DNA of 64,000 bases, taken from positions 247,926 through 311,925 of the forward strand of contig NZ_JACJHX010000003.1 of NCBI RefSeq assembly GCF_014138605.1. The letters are read 5' to 3'. The stretch comes from Peribacillus huizhouensis. GTDB lineage: Bacteria > Bacillota > Bacilli > Bacillales > DSM-1321. This document shows positions 8,785 to 16,580 of the stretch, in pieces (position 1 is the stretch's first letter; every line of letters starts with the position of its first letter). The notes beneath the pieces were generated by a model, which saw only the letters and a list, made by a program, of their open reading frames with translations, was not told where the DNA came from and ran no database searches. The position numbers and the translations under genes were made by a program.

Positions 8785-9813
8785 GTGAAAGTAGCGCCAA
8801 AGGGACGGCACAAATTAAATCGTTTGGGGAAAATATCAGTTGGATTCCTAATTCTATTCGTCTTGCTATTAGTCTATTTCATTATAGATGGAATCGATGA
8901 ATGGACCGCTGAAGCCGGAAAAAACATCTCACAAGCTATTGTTGTTGGAGAGAGCAATATTTCTGAACATAAAATCATTCATAATAGCGAAAAAAAGCGT
9001 GAAAGTCACCACGATATAGATAAGGCAAAAGAAGTACAGGAGAAGAAGCCGGTGAAAGAAGATGAAGTACAAAAATCTAATGACTCCAAGCCGATGGATG
9101 AAGAGTCAGTTCAGGAAGATCAGACTAATGACTCGAAACAAGATTCGACAGCCAATCAGCAGAATGCAAAAAAAATTCCTACTAACAGTACATTGAATGA
9201 AAATGATAAGTTGAAAACTGGAAAAGTTGTTTATTTAACTTTTGACGATGGCCCACATCCAGTTTCATTAGACATTTTAAATCTTTTAAAAAAATACGAT
9301 GCAAAGGCAACCTTTTTCATGTTGGAACCAAATATGAGAAAACATCCAGAAGCTGTCAAAGCAATGGTTCGAGAGGGGCATGCCGTGGGGGTACATGGAG
9401 TTACACATGATGTATCAAAAGTGTATCATTCCCCAGAAAGTTTTGTTTCCGAGATGAAGCAGGCGATTGGATGTGTGTGGGAATTGACTGGTGTTGAAAC
9501 AAAATTAGTTCGGGCCCCATATGGATCTAAACCATATATTACACCCCCATTTAAAGCGGCGGCAGATCAGGAAAAATTTTTACTTTGGGATTGGAATATC
9601 GACTCTTTGGATTGGGAATTAAGAAATGGTGAATATGTACAAAAAGTGCAACAGAAAATGGCGCAGCTGGCAGGCAAGGAACCACTTCTTGTATTATTGC
9701 ATGAAAAACCTTCGACCCTTGACCATTTGGAACGTTTGTTGAAGTATTATCATGATAACGATTATGAAATGCGACCACTCAATCATTCGATGAGTCCTTT
9801 ACAGTTAAAATGA
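8785..9813 (+). CDS. Membrane-anchored polysaccharide deacetylase (NodB domain)
   Basis: A 342-residue protein with a short positive N-terminus, one membrane helix (residues about 17-35) and a charged, low-complexity stalk (about 40-140) rich in K, E, D and S. The NodB deacetylase domain follows: TFDDGP at about 152-157 (metal and catalytic Asp), HGVTHD (metal His pair), RAPYGS, DWNIDSLDW and LLHEK (catalytic His). Such enzymes remove acetyl groups from peptidoglycan or other N-acetylglucosamine polymers outside the cell. A GTG start at 8785 follows GAGAGGATG. It is monocistronic. Substrate choice (peptidoglycan or capsule) cannot be told. Confidence 0.9.
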   Translation: MKVAPKGRHKLNRLGKISVGFLILFVLLLVYFIIDGIDEWTAEAGKNISQAIVVGESNISEHKIIHNSEKKRESHHDIDKAKEVQEKKPVKEDEVQKSNDSKPMDEESVQEDQTNDSKQDSTANQQNAKKIPTNSTLNENDKLKTGKVVYLTFDDGPHPVSLDILNLLKKYDAKATFFMLEPNMRKHPEAVKAMVREGHAVGVHGVTHDVSKVYHSPESFVSEMKQAIGCVWELTGVETKLVRAPYGSKPYITPPFKAAADQEKFLLWDWNIDSLDWELRNGEYVQKVQQKMAQLAGKEPLLVLLHEKPSTLDHLERLLKYYHDNDYEMRPLNHSMSPLQLK

Positions 9814-9956
9814 TTTAATTGGGTTTTATTGATTTCTAAATGTTTTACTTTTTTATAATTTTTTTAAAAGCTTTTAGAAATAACACGAAAAGTTTAAGAA
9901 AAAAAACGAATCATGAGATCCAAATTAGATTAGAGTCATATATAAGATCGTATTAA

Positions 9957-9997
9957 GAGACCGAGGTTGTCCTACTTACAGGAAAGCCTCGGTCTCA
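9957..9997. terminator. Hairpin at end of DUF pseudogene copy 1
   Basis: GAGACCGAGG (9957-9966) pairs with CCTCGGTCTC (9987-9996), with runs of T on the plus side. It corresponds in position to the perfect terminator at 15020-15065 beside copy 2. Confidence 0.65.
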
Positions 9998-10256
9998 TTT
10001 AATTCATTCACTTCAAATTCATTCACATTGCGCTCGACAACTTTTGCACCTTTTGTGCTAATGAATGATCCGGACGCTGTTGTGATTACACATCTCGCTA
10101 TGATTTCATCCATAGCCGTTTTGAAATACGATCTGGCGTAGCATCTGTTTTTACATTGGAAAATGATTTACGCTTTACAATCAGCATGCCTTCTTCGTCC
10201 AAGCCAGTTTCATACTCTAAGCGGATCGTTACAGCTTCAAGCATTTCGTTTGCCAA
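9976..10256 (-). pseudogene. Fused remnant of DUF1659 and DUF2922 genes (copy 1)
   Basis: The 5' half reads as the first two thirds of a DUF1659 gene (ANEMLEAVTIRLEYETG, VKRKSFSNVKTDA) with ribosome site AAGGAGG and a TTG start like the intact copies. It then jumps, out of frame, into the last part of a DUF2922 gene (TAMDEIIARCVITTASG, VVERNVNEFEVN). The simplest reading is an internal deletion that joined the two neighbouring genes. In the DUF1659 frame it stops at once after the joint; in the other frame it reads into the hairpin region. Compare the intact pairs at 15069-15535 and 21384-21850. Confidence 0.85.
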
Positions 10257-10605
10257 GTTGCTCCCCTCCTTTCACTATCTTTATAAGTGATAAAACAAAA
10301 AAAGTAGCAACGGGGAAAAATTAATAACGAGATTCTAGATGACCAGATTGAATGTCAATTTTTTAGAGCCCTTTAAGGTATCCGCTTCATTAGTAGCTTT
10401 AAGCCTATGTCTATTTACAATTAAATTGACAGAATGAACCAAAGGAACGTTTTTTTGTTTTTGCTAACACCATAGTCGACTCTTTTTCAATGGAATTATT
10501 ATTTTAAAATAAAAGAAGATATATCGAACTGACTTGTTATCTAAGGTGGTCTTTATGTTATTTAAAGGGAAATAATAAAAATAAATATTTCGAATAAAAA
10601 AACTC

Positions 10606-10670
10606 TTCCAACATCATTTGTTTTCTTATATAATGTTTAATATTCATGCAAAGTATTGCATGTTATTGCA
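10606..10670 (+). promoter_or_regulatory. Promoter with 10-bp phased TGCA repeats upstream of aminotransferase operon
   Basis: TATAAT at 10629-10634 lies 17 bases after TTCCAA at 10606-10611. Just downstream, TGCA occurs at 10647, 10657 and 10667 (ATGCAAAGTATTGCATGTTA), one helical turn apart, like the site of an oligomeric regulator. The regulator is not encoded nearby. Inference from pattern. Confidence 0.4.
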
Positions 10671-10748
10671 AATGTCGTAATTGTGTAAAAATAAATGATG
10701 ATTAAGCAGAGGAATACAATTTTCTTATTAAAAAGGAGTTCTATAAGA

Positions 10749-12053
10749 ATGGAAAAGACAGATTATAGTTGGAAACGTTTAGTTGACTCAATTGGGAATT
10801 ATCTTGCGCCAAGTATGGCGAAGGATCACCCAAATTTACCAGTAGTAAAAGCTGAAGGGAGCTATTACTACGGCGCGGATGGCAAGCGATATTTAGATTT
10901 CACATCTGGTATTGCAGTAGAAAACGTTGGTCATCGCCATCCGAAGGTAGTTGCTGCGATTAAAGAAAGTGCAGATCATTTAGTTCACGGCCCATCTGGT
11001 GTCATTATCTATGAATCGATTTTAAAATTAGCTGAGGAGCTTCAAGGAATTCTACCTGGAGATTTAGACAACTTTTTCTTCGCAAATAGTGGGACAGAAG
11101 CGATTGAAGGGGCTTTAAAACTAGCAAAACATGTCACAAAGCGCCCATACGTTCTATCATTTACTGGAAACTTCCATGGTCGTTCGATGGGAGCTTTAAG
11201 TGTGACAACATCCAAAAGTAAATATCGCAAATACCAGCAGCCGTCGATGTTGGCTTATCAACTTCCATACGCGCTTCCAGAATATTTGCCAGAAGGTAAG
11301 GATCCTGAAATTTTCTTCCCAGAGAAGCTTGAGAAAGATGTGAAGTCATTATTTAGCCATCAGGTGGACCCTGAAGAGGTTGCTTGCATGATTTTAGAGC
11401 CGGTGATGGGTGAAGGTGGTTATGTTATCCCGCCAAAAGCATGGGTAAAGAAAGTACGTGAAATTTGTGATCGTTATGGTATTTTACTGATTTTTGATGA
11501 AGTACAAACTGGTTTCGGGCGTACAGGTGAATGGTTTGCTGCTCAAACGTTTGATGTCACACCAGATATTATGGCGATAGCAAAAGGAATTGCCGCTGGA
11601 TTGCCGTTAAGCGCGACTGTCGCCTCTAAAGAACTAATGTTACAGTGGCCGCTAGGTTCCCATGGGACAACCTTTGGTGGAAATCCGATTGCCTGTTCAG
11701 CGGCACTTGCTTCTCTTTCAATTATGAAGGAAGAAAGATTATTAGAAAATACGAAGGAAATGGGTCAATACGCTCTTTCTCGTTTAGAAAGTTTAAAGGA
11801 AAAATATGATGTAGTGAAGGACATTCGCGGTGTCGGTTTGATGATTGGTATTGAACTGCAAAATCGAGAAACTGGTGAGCCGGATGGGGAATTGGTCATG
11901 AACGTATTAAACAGCTGCTTAGATAAAGGAGTTCTCTTCTATCTTTGTGGAAATTCGGGTGAGGTGATTCGAATGCTCCCTCCTTTGAATGTGACCAAAG
12001 AACAAATCGATGACGGGATTCGAATGCTCGATGAAGCATTAAGCGAACTATAG
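10749..12053 (+). CDS. Class III PLP-dependent aminotransferase (4-aminobutyrate type)
   Basis: A 434-residue enzyme if started at ATG 10749, which has AAGGAG at 10733-10738; an upstream in-frame ATG at 10695 has no such site. Class III signatures are present: [15 protein letters not shown] (cofactor phosphate), [13 protein letters not shown], the Asp in [15 protein letters not shown], the Schiff-base lysine in [12 protein letters not shown] and [14 protein letters not shown]. The family moves an omega-amino group (GABA, beta-alanine, ornithine and others) to a keto acid. It heads a likely operon with a YjiH-like membrane protein and an FAD-linked 2-hydroxy-acid oxidase, suggesting catabolism of an amino or hydroxy acid. 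The exact substrate is not clear. Confidence 0.88.
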   Translation: MEKTDYSWKRLVDSIGNYLAPSMAKDHPNLPVVKAEGSYYYGADGKRYLDFTSGIAVENVGHRHPKVVAAIKESADHLVHGPSGVIIYESILKLAEELQGILPGDLDNFFFANSGTEAIEGALKLAKHVTKRPYVLSFTGNFHGRSMGALSVTTSKSKYRKYQQPSMLAYQLPYALPEYLPEGKDPEIFFPEKLEKDVKSLFSHQVDPEEVACMILEPVMGEGGYVIPPKAWVKKVREICDRYGILLIFDEVQTGFGRTGEWFAAQTFDVTPDIMAIAKGIAAGLPLSATVASKELMLQWPLGSHGTTFGGNPIACSAALASLSIMKEERLLENTKEMGQYALSRLESLKEKYDVVKDIRGVGLMIGIELQNRETGEPDGELVMNVLNSCLDKGVLFYLCGNSGEVIRMLPPLNVTKEQIDDGIRMLDEALSEL

Positions 12054-12175
12054 GAGAAGCAAGGAGAGGAGATTTGAAGAATAACGAAAAACTCCTCTCC
12101 TAACATTGTAAAAATATGAATCTTACAATAAAGAGTAATAGAACAGATAACATCATGAATGAGGAGGGGGTTCCC

Positions 12176-13549
12176 TTGAGCTTGAAGGAACCATATTTGA
12201 TAGAAGAAGAAAGTACTGATCAATTAGATAAAAGGGGCATAATGAAATTTATTTTACCTTCATTATTTGGAGCATTTATTTTTCTTTTCCCGATCGTAAC
12301 AGAAGATACATTTAATATCCCATTAGGTATTATTACAGAATATTTCATCAATTTGTTATCAGCGTGGCTTCCAATTGTAGTCGTAACGATTATTACGATT
12401 TCAACACTGTTGACCATTTTATCTGCTGTATTTAAGCCAGCTTTTATTCGTAATTCACAGACATTACAGTCGTTATTTGATGTGTCCATCGGGTGGACCA
12501 TTACAAGAACCGTTGGCTGTATTTATGCCTATATGGCGTATTTTCATACAGGATGGTCTCTTGTTTACTCCGACATTACTGGACAAGTGACGTTTGGTTT
12601 GTTGACAAAGCTTATTGTTTGGTTTTGCATCGCTGCTTTTCTCATGCCTTATTTAATTAATTTTGGGATTATGGAGTTTGTCGGAACGCTTAGTAGAAAA
12701 GTTATTAGACCTCTCTTCACATTACCAGGACGTTCGGCTATTGATTTATTAGCATCATGGATTGGCAATGTGAATGTTGGTGTTGTGATTACAAGAGAGC
12801 AATTTGAAAACGGTACATATACTGGACGAGAAGCAGCTGCGATTGTGACATGTTTCTCGACTGTTTCTCTACCATTCTGTCTTGTGATTGCTGAAATGCT
12901 CGGTGTTGGTTATCGCTTTCCGATCTTTTATTTAACAATTGTAATTGCAGGTTTAGTAAGTGCAATCATTATTCCTAGGATTCCTCCTATTACAAAGATA
13001 CCAAACACATATTATTCGGAAAATTCATACCAAGAAGAAGCTCCAAAAAATGTTTCAAAAGTTCGTTGGGCGCTTATACAAGCTGTAAACCAAGCAAATA
13101 AATCGGGGTCGTTTACGGATCAGCTAAAGCAAGGAAGAGATATTTTTCTTGGTATAGCGTTTGCTTTAATGCCGCAAGTGATGGCAATCGGGACAACTGC
13201 TTTAATCATTGCAGAATATACACCTGTTTTTCAAATTATTTCAAAACCAATGGTGCCAATACTTGAGCTTATGCAGCTTCCAGAGGCATCTGCTGCCGCA
13301 CCAGCTACGATTATCGGATTTATTGATATGTTCATTCCAGCGATTTTGGCATCTAGCATTGATGCGGAAATTACACGTTTTGTGATTGGAGCGTTGTCCT
13401 TAATTCAGATCATTTATATGACGGAAATGGGAACACTTCTACTTACGTCGAAAATTCCGATTAAATTTTGGCATTTACTTGTTATTTTTATGCTACGAAC
13501 AGCTATTTCGCTGCCGATTATTGTACTCATTGCCCATCTCATATATTAA
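12176..13549 (+). CDS. YjiH-family nucleoside-recognition (Gate) domain membrane protein
   Basis: About 457 residues with some ten hydrophobic segments. The start is taken at TTG 12176, which lies after GAGGAGGGGG; the longer frame from 12116 has no ribosome site. The sequence includes GWTITRTVGCIYAYMAYFHTG, the Gate-domain stretch LLASWIGNVNVGVVIT and TEMGTLLLTSKIP, as in YjiH/YjiG-type proteins of uncertain function, probably transporters. It sits about 120 bases downstream of the aminotransferase and 40 upstream of the oxidase, so it probably imports the substrate of this pathway. This is context-based inference. Confidence 0.75.
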   Translation: MSLKEPYLIEEESTDQLDKRGIMKFILPSLFGAFIFLFPIVTEDTFNIPLGIITEYFINLLSAWLPIVVVTIITISTLLTILSAVFKPAFIRNSQTLQSLFDVSIGWTITRTVGCIYAYMAYFHTGWSLVYSDITGQVTFGLLTKLIVWFCIAAFLMPYLINFGIMEFVGTLSRKVIRPLFTLPGRSAIDLLASWIGNVNVGVVITREQFENGTYTGREAAAIVTCFSTVSLPFCLVIAEMLGVGYRFPIFYLTIVIAGLVSAIIIPRIPPITKIPNTYYSENSYQEEAPKNVSKVRWALIQAVNQANKSGSFTDQLKQGRDIFLGIAFALMPQVMAIGTTALIIAEYTPVFQIISKPMVPILELMQLPEASAAAPATIIGFIDMFIPAILASSIDAEITRFVIGALSLIQIIYMTEMGTLLLTSKIPIKFWHLLVIFMLRTAISLPIIVLIAHLIY

Positions 13550-13589
13550 TAGGGAGCAAGGCTATGAAAGTAGAACGGAGGAATGTTGA

Positions 13590-14942
13590 GTGTATATCCA
13601 ACAATTGATTGACAAACTAGGACAAGATCATGTAAGTCAGGAAGAACATGAATTATTTCGCCATAGTCGAGATGAATCACCACATGACTCAGTGTTGCCG
13701 GATGTTGTATGCTTTCCGACTTGTCGTGAGGATGTTGAAGCTGTTTTAGAAATTGCTCGAATCAACAATGTTCCTATTACACCTTTTGGAATTGGCACTG
13801 GCTTAGAAGGAGCAGCGATTCCAGTTAAAAAAGGCATTTCCCTAAACTTTGCTAAGATGAATCGAATTCTTGATTTTTCTCCTGAAGATATGACGGTAAC
13901 GGTTCAGCCTGGGATCACTCGAGTTGAACTGAATGAGTATTTAAAAGAATACGGTCTATTCTTTCCAATTGATCCAGCATTAGATGCATCAATTGGTGGC
14001 ATGATTGCGACGAATGCGAGCGGAACAACGGGTGTGCGCTACGGTGCGATGAAAGAACAAATTCTTGATTTAGAAGTCGTGTTAGCAGATGGTACGGTGA
14101 TGCATACGGGAACAAAGGCAAAGAAATCTTCATCAGGCTATCTTGTAACGAATCTTTTTGTCGGTTCAGAAGGCACATTAGGGATTTTTACTGAAGTCAC
14201 GTTGAAATTGTATGGTCTTCCTGAATGTACGGTAATGGCGAGGTGTACATTCAACTCGATTGAAAGCTGTGCAAAAGCAGCACAGAACATTTTATTAAAA
14301 GGTGTTTCTATTTTGCGGATGGAATTTATTGATAAGGAAAGCATGATCGTCATCAACCGCGAAAACGGCTACGATTTTCCAGAGGAACATTCCCTTTTCT
14401 TGGAGTTTGCTGGAGCTGAGCGTACGGTTCATCAAGAGGTGGACATCGTTCATTCTCTATTACAGGACCTTGGCTGCAATCATTGGGAAGTTTCAAGTAA
14501 TCCAGTTGAAATGCAAGAAATTTGGCGTGCCCGAAAGGAACTTTCATTTTCATTCCTACAGGAGGAAGGAATTGATGAAGTAGGGGCGGATGTATGTGTG
14601 CCAGTTTCTCGCTTACCAGAATTGTTAACATATGCTAGACAGTTGATTAATGAAACTGGTTTAAAAGGCGGCGTGTGGGGACATATTGGTGATGGCAATT
14701 TTCATACACTTGTACTATTCCATCCTACTATCGAAGGGCAGCGAGAGCTAGCTGAGTCAACGAACGAAGCGTTAGCAAAACGAGCGATTGCCGTTGGTGG
14801 AACATGTACAGGCGAACACGGAGTTGGAATTGGGAAACGAAAATACCAACAACTTGAACATGGACAAGCATATGACATGATGAAAAAACTAAAGCAACTG
14901 TTTGATCCACAAGGAATACTAAACCCGGGGAAAATCTTTTAG
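13590..14942 (+). CDS. FAD-linked 2-hydroxy-acid oxidase/dehydrogenase (GlcD/D-lactate dehydrogenase type)
   Basis: A 450-residue flavoprotein, full length for GlcD-like enzymes, starting at GTG 13590 after GGAGG. The FAD-binding PCMH domain shows VVCFPTCREDVEAVL, TPFGIGTGLEGAAIP, DPALDASIGGMIATNASG and VGSEGTLGIFTEVTLKLYG. The C-terminal domain has WGHIGDGNFHTLVLF and GGTCTGEHGVGIGKRKY, with the metal or substrate-binding histidines. The family oxidises glycolate, D-lactate or D-2-hydroxy acids to keto acids and passes electrons to the respiratory chain. It is the last gene of the operon and is followed by a perfect 21-bp stem terminator. Confidence 0.88.
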   Translation: MYIQQLIDKLGQDHVSQEEHELFRHSRDESPHDSVLPDVVCFPTCREDVEAVLEIARINNVPITPFGIGTGLEGAAIPVKKGISLNFAKMNRILDFSPEDMTVTVQPGITRVELNEYLKEYGLFFPIDPALDASIGGMIATNASGTTGVRYGAMKEQILDLEVVLADGTVMHTGTKAKKSSSGYLVTNLFVGSEGTLGIFTEVTLKLYGLPECTVMARCTFNSIESCAKAAQNILLKGVSILRMEFIDKESMIVINRENGYDFPEEHSLFLEFAGAERTVHQEVDIVHSLLQDLGCNHWEVSSNPVEMQEIWRARKELSFSFLQEEGIDEVGADVCVPVSRLPELLTYARQLINETGLKGGVWGHIGDGNFHTLVLFHPTIEGQRELAESTNEALAKRAIAVGGTCTGEHGVGIGKRKYQQLEHGQAYDMMKKLKQLFDPQGILNPGKIF

Positions 14943-15019
14943 TTTTTGGAAAGCAAGGGGACAGATCGTCTTGTTGTCAATCGAAAAATAAAATATTCAA
15001 ATGATTATGTAGATCGCAT

Positions 15020-15066
15020 AAAGAGGCTGAGGCTGTCCTAAGTATAGGACAGCCTCAGCCTCTTTT
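15020..15066. terminator. Bidirectional terminator, perfect 21-bp stem
   Basis: The sequences at 15020-15040 and 15045-15065 are perfect inverted repeats (AAAGAGGCTGAGGCTGTCC and its complement) with a 4-base loop. A-runs and T-runs on the two sides let it serve the oxidase gene on the plus strand and the DUF2922 gene on the minus strand. Confidence 0.9.
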
Positions 15067-15068
15067 AA

Positions 15069-15287
15069 TTAATTCATTTCATACTCATTCACATTGCGCT
15101 CGACAACTCTTGCCCCTTTCGCACTAATGAATAATCCAGACGCTGTTGTGAACACATTGCTCGCAATGATGTCATCCATAGCCATTTTCACTTTTTCAAT
15201 GTCAATCGGTTCAATTGGGTCAGCAACAGAAAGTGTCGCTGATTTACCGCCTTCGGTTAGAAACAACAATTCCAGTGTTTTTGCCAT
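15069..15287 (-). CDS. DUF2922 small protein (copy 2)
   Basis: About 72 residues from ATG 15287, which has AAGGGG nine bases upstream; an in-frame GTG at 15296 abuts that site and is less likely. The sequence (AKTLELLFLTEGGKSATLSVADPIEP...VVERNVNEYEMN) fits the DUF2922 family of short proteins of unknown function in Bacilli. It is 20 bases downstream of the DUF1659 gene and probably co-transcribed. It differs from copy 3 (21384-21602) at about eight residues. Confidence 0.8.
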   Translation of the reverse strand: MAKTLELLFLTEGGKSATLSVADPIEPIDIEKVKMAMDDIIASNVFTTASGLFISAKGARVVERNVNEYEMN

Positions 15288-15316
15288 TTTCTTCACCCCT
15301 TTCTTTTCTTAGAGAA

Positions 15317-15535
15317 TTAATGAGATAGAACAGTTGTCCCAATTTGAGCGACTTTTGAGAGAGGGTGAATTTGTAACCCTGCAATCGCTTCAGCTGCTGC
15401 TAAAATATGATCTGGCGCAGCATCTGTTTTTACATTGGAAAATGATTTACGCTTTACAATTGGCATACCATCTTCGTCCAAGCCTGTTTCAAACTCTAAG
15501 CGGATCGTTACAGCTTCAAGTATTTCGTTTGCCAA
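15317..15535 (-). CDS. DUF1659 small protein (copy 2)
   Basis: About 72 residues. The start is taken as TTG 15535, which is eight bases from AAGGAGG; the upstream GTG at 15544 overlaps that site. Sequence EAVTIRLEFETGLDEDGMPIVKRKSFSNVKTDA is typical of DUF1659, which is usually found as a pair with DUF2922 in Bacillaceae. The function is unknown. It differs from copy 3 at only two residues, so the duplication is recent or kept alike by gene conversion. Confidence 0.8.
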   Translation of the reverse strand: MANEILEAVTIRLEFETGLDEDGMPIVKRKSFSNVKTDAAPDHILAAAEAIAGLQIHPLSKVAQIGTTVLSH

Positions 15536-15691
15536 GTTGCTCACCTCCTTTCACTTTCTTTATAAGTGTTAAAACGGAAAAAGTAGCATCGGGGGAAAGT
15601 TTTTATACGGGATTCTTGATTGGAAGATTAAATTCTGATTTTTGTTAAAATTAATATCTGAAAACCTTACCTTTAATCAGTAGCTGCGGAT

Positions 15692-15882
15692 CAGGCGGAT
15701 TAATCTCTAAAGACCTTGTTTTTTACAGTTATCGTTTTACAAATTCGACGTTATTAACAATAATTGTTGTCCCAATCTTTTATGAAATCTTATCGAAGAT
15801 ATTCAAGAAAGCCGTAAAGAAGTGGTAGAAAACTAATGACTTTAGCCCTGCAAGATTATACGTGATCTTGTAGGGCTTTTTG
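15692..15882 (+). pseudogene. Relic of the RND gene 3' end with its terminator
   Basis: 15692-15828 encodes SGGLISK, TNSTLLTIIVVPIFYEI and LSKIFKK, matching the last 45 or so residues of the RND pump ending at 7994, with a short internal deletion. It is followed by a terminator (AGCCCTGCAAGAT at 15844-15856 with ATCTTGTAGGGCT at 15865-15877) that is a diverged copy of the one at 8002. There is no start or upstream part. It is a tail left by duplication or deletion of an RND gene. Confidence 0.9.
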
Positions 15883-16088
15883 TTTAATAAAAACCTTGTT
15901 TATTGATGTTATTTATTCTAGATTAATTCGGACTATAAATGCATATCTATGATTACATACATTTTTAAATAAACGGTATCATACATTTGAAAAAAGGGCT
16001 TATTTTACAAAATCCTAATCTTCATGCAGAGTTCGGATACTAAGTAAGTGATTGTATAGCTAATTGTTAGAGTGTGAGGAGGGACAAG

Positions 16089-16397
16089 ATGTACCTTACA
16101 GAACGTGAGAAGGATGGGTTGCTCATTGTAGTTGCTGCGAATTTGGCAAAAAAAAGAAGGGCTGAAGGTTTGAAACTGAACTATCCTGAAGCAGTGGCGT
16201 TGATTACTTATGAAATGATGGAAATGGCCAGAAGGGGTGATAAAACGGTTCCTGAAATGGAAGAGGCTGGCAGTAAAATTCTAAGAGAAGAAGATGTAAT
16301 GGAAGGTGTTGCTTTCATGGTTAAACAGATCAATGTAGAGGCCACTTTCCCAGATGGGACACAACTGGTTGTTATTCATGACCCTATTCAACCGTGA
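16089..16397 (+). CDS. ureA: Urease subunit gamma
   Basis: 102 residues, normal for UreA. The start is ATG 16089 with GAGGAGGG six bases upstream; an earlier GTG is part of that region and unlikely. Conserved stretches are [40 protein letters not shown] and the C-terminal [18 protein letters not shown]. It forms the gamma part of the urease heterotrimer with the fused UreBC. It is the first gene of the operon, about 180 bases before ureBC; a dispersed repeat fills that gap. Confidence 0.95.
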   Translation: MYLTEREKDGLLIVVAANLAKKRRAEGLKLNYPEAVALITYEMMEMARRGDKTVPEMEEAGSKILREEDVMEGVAFMVKQINVEATFPDGTQLVVIHDPIQP

Positions 16398-16407
16398 TGA
16401 AGAACGA

Positions 16408-16560
16408 TTTATCCCGCATTAACGGGCAGTAAGACCCCCACCTTAAAGCTTAGAGGAATCGAAGAAGTGTAGATGGGGGACAACTGCCCGTAAAAGCCCG
16501 ATTGGTTCAACTAACAATCAGTGAGAAAACCCCTACTGATTGAAGTTTCACTTTAACATA
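16408..16560. repeat. Dispersed repeat, copy 2 (longest form), between ureA and ureBC
   Basis: It begins CCCGCATTAACGGGCAGTAA, continues GACCCCCACC, GAGGAATCGAAGAAGTGTAG, a second ACTGCCCGT (reverse of the first core) and ends GATTGAAGTTTCACTTTA. The ACGGGCAGT/ACTGCCCGT pair can form a large hairpin in the ureA-ureBC transcript. Confidence 0.8.
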
Positions 16561-16580
16561 ACGGAGAGGAGGTATGTGTA

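Noticed and set aside
10253..10265. Loss of the start codon (GGG) in the fused DUF copy
   Set aside because: At first GTG to GGG looked inactivating, but the better start in all copies is the TTG eight bases after AAGGAGG, which is kept.
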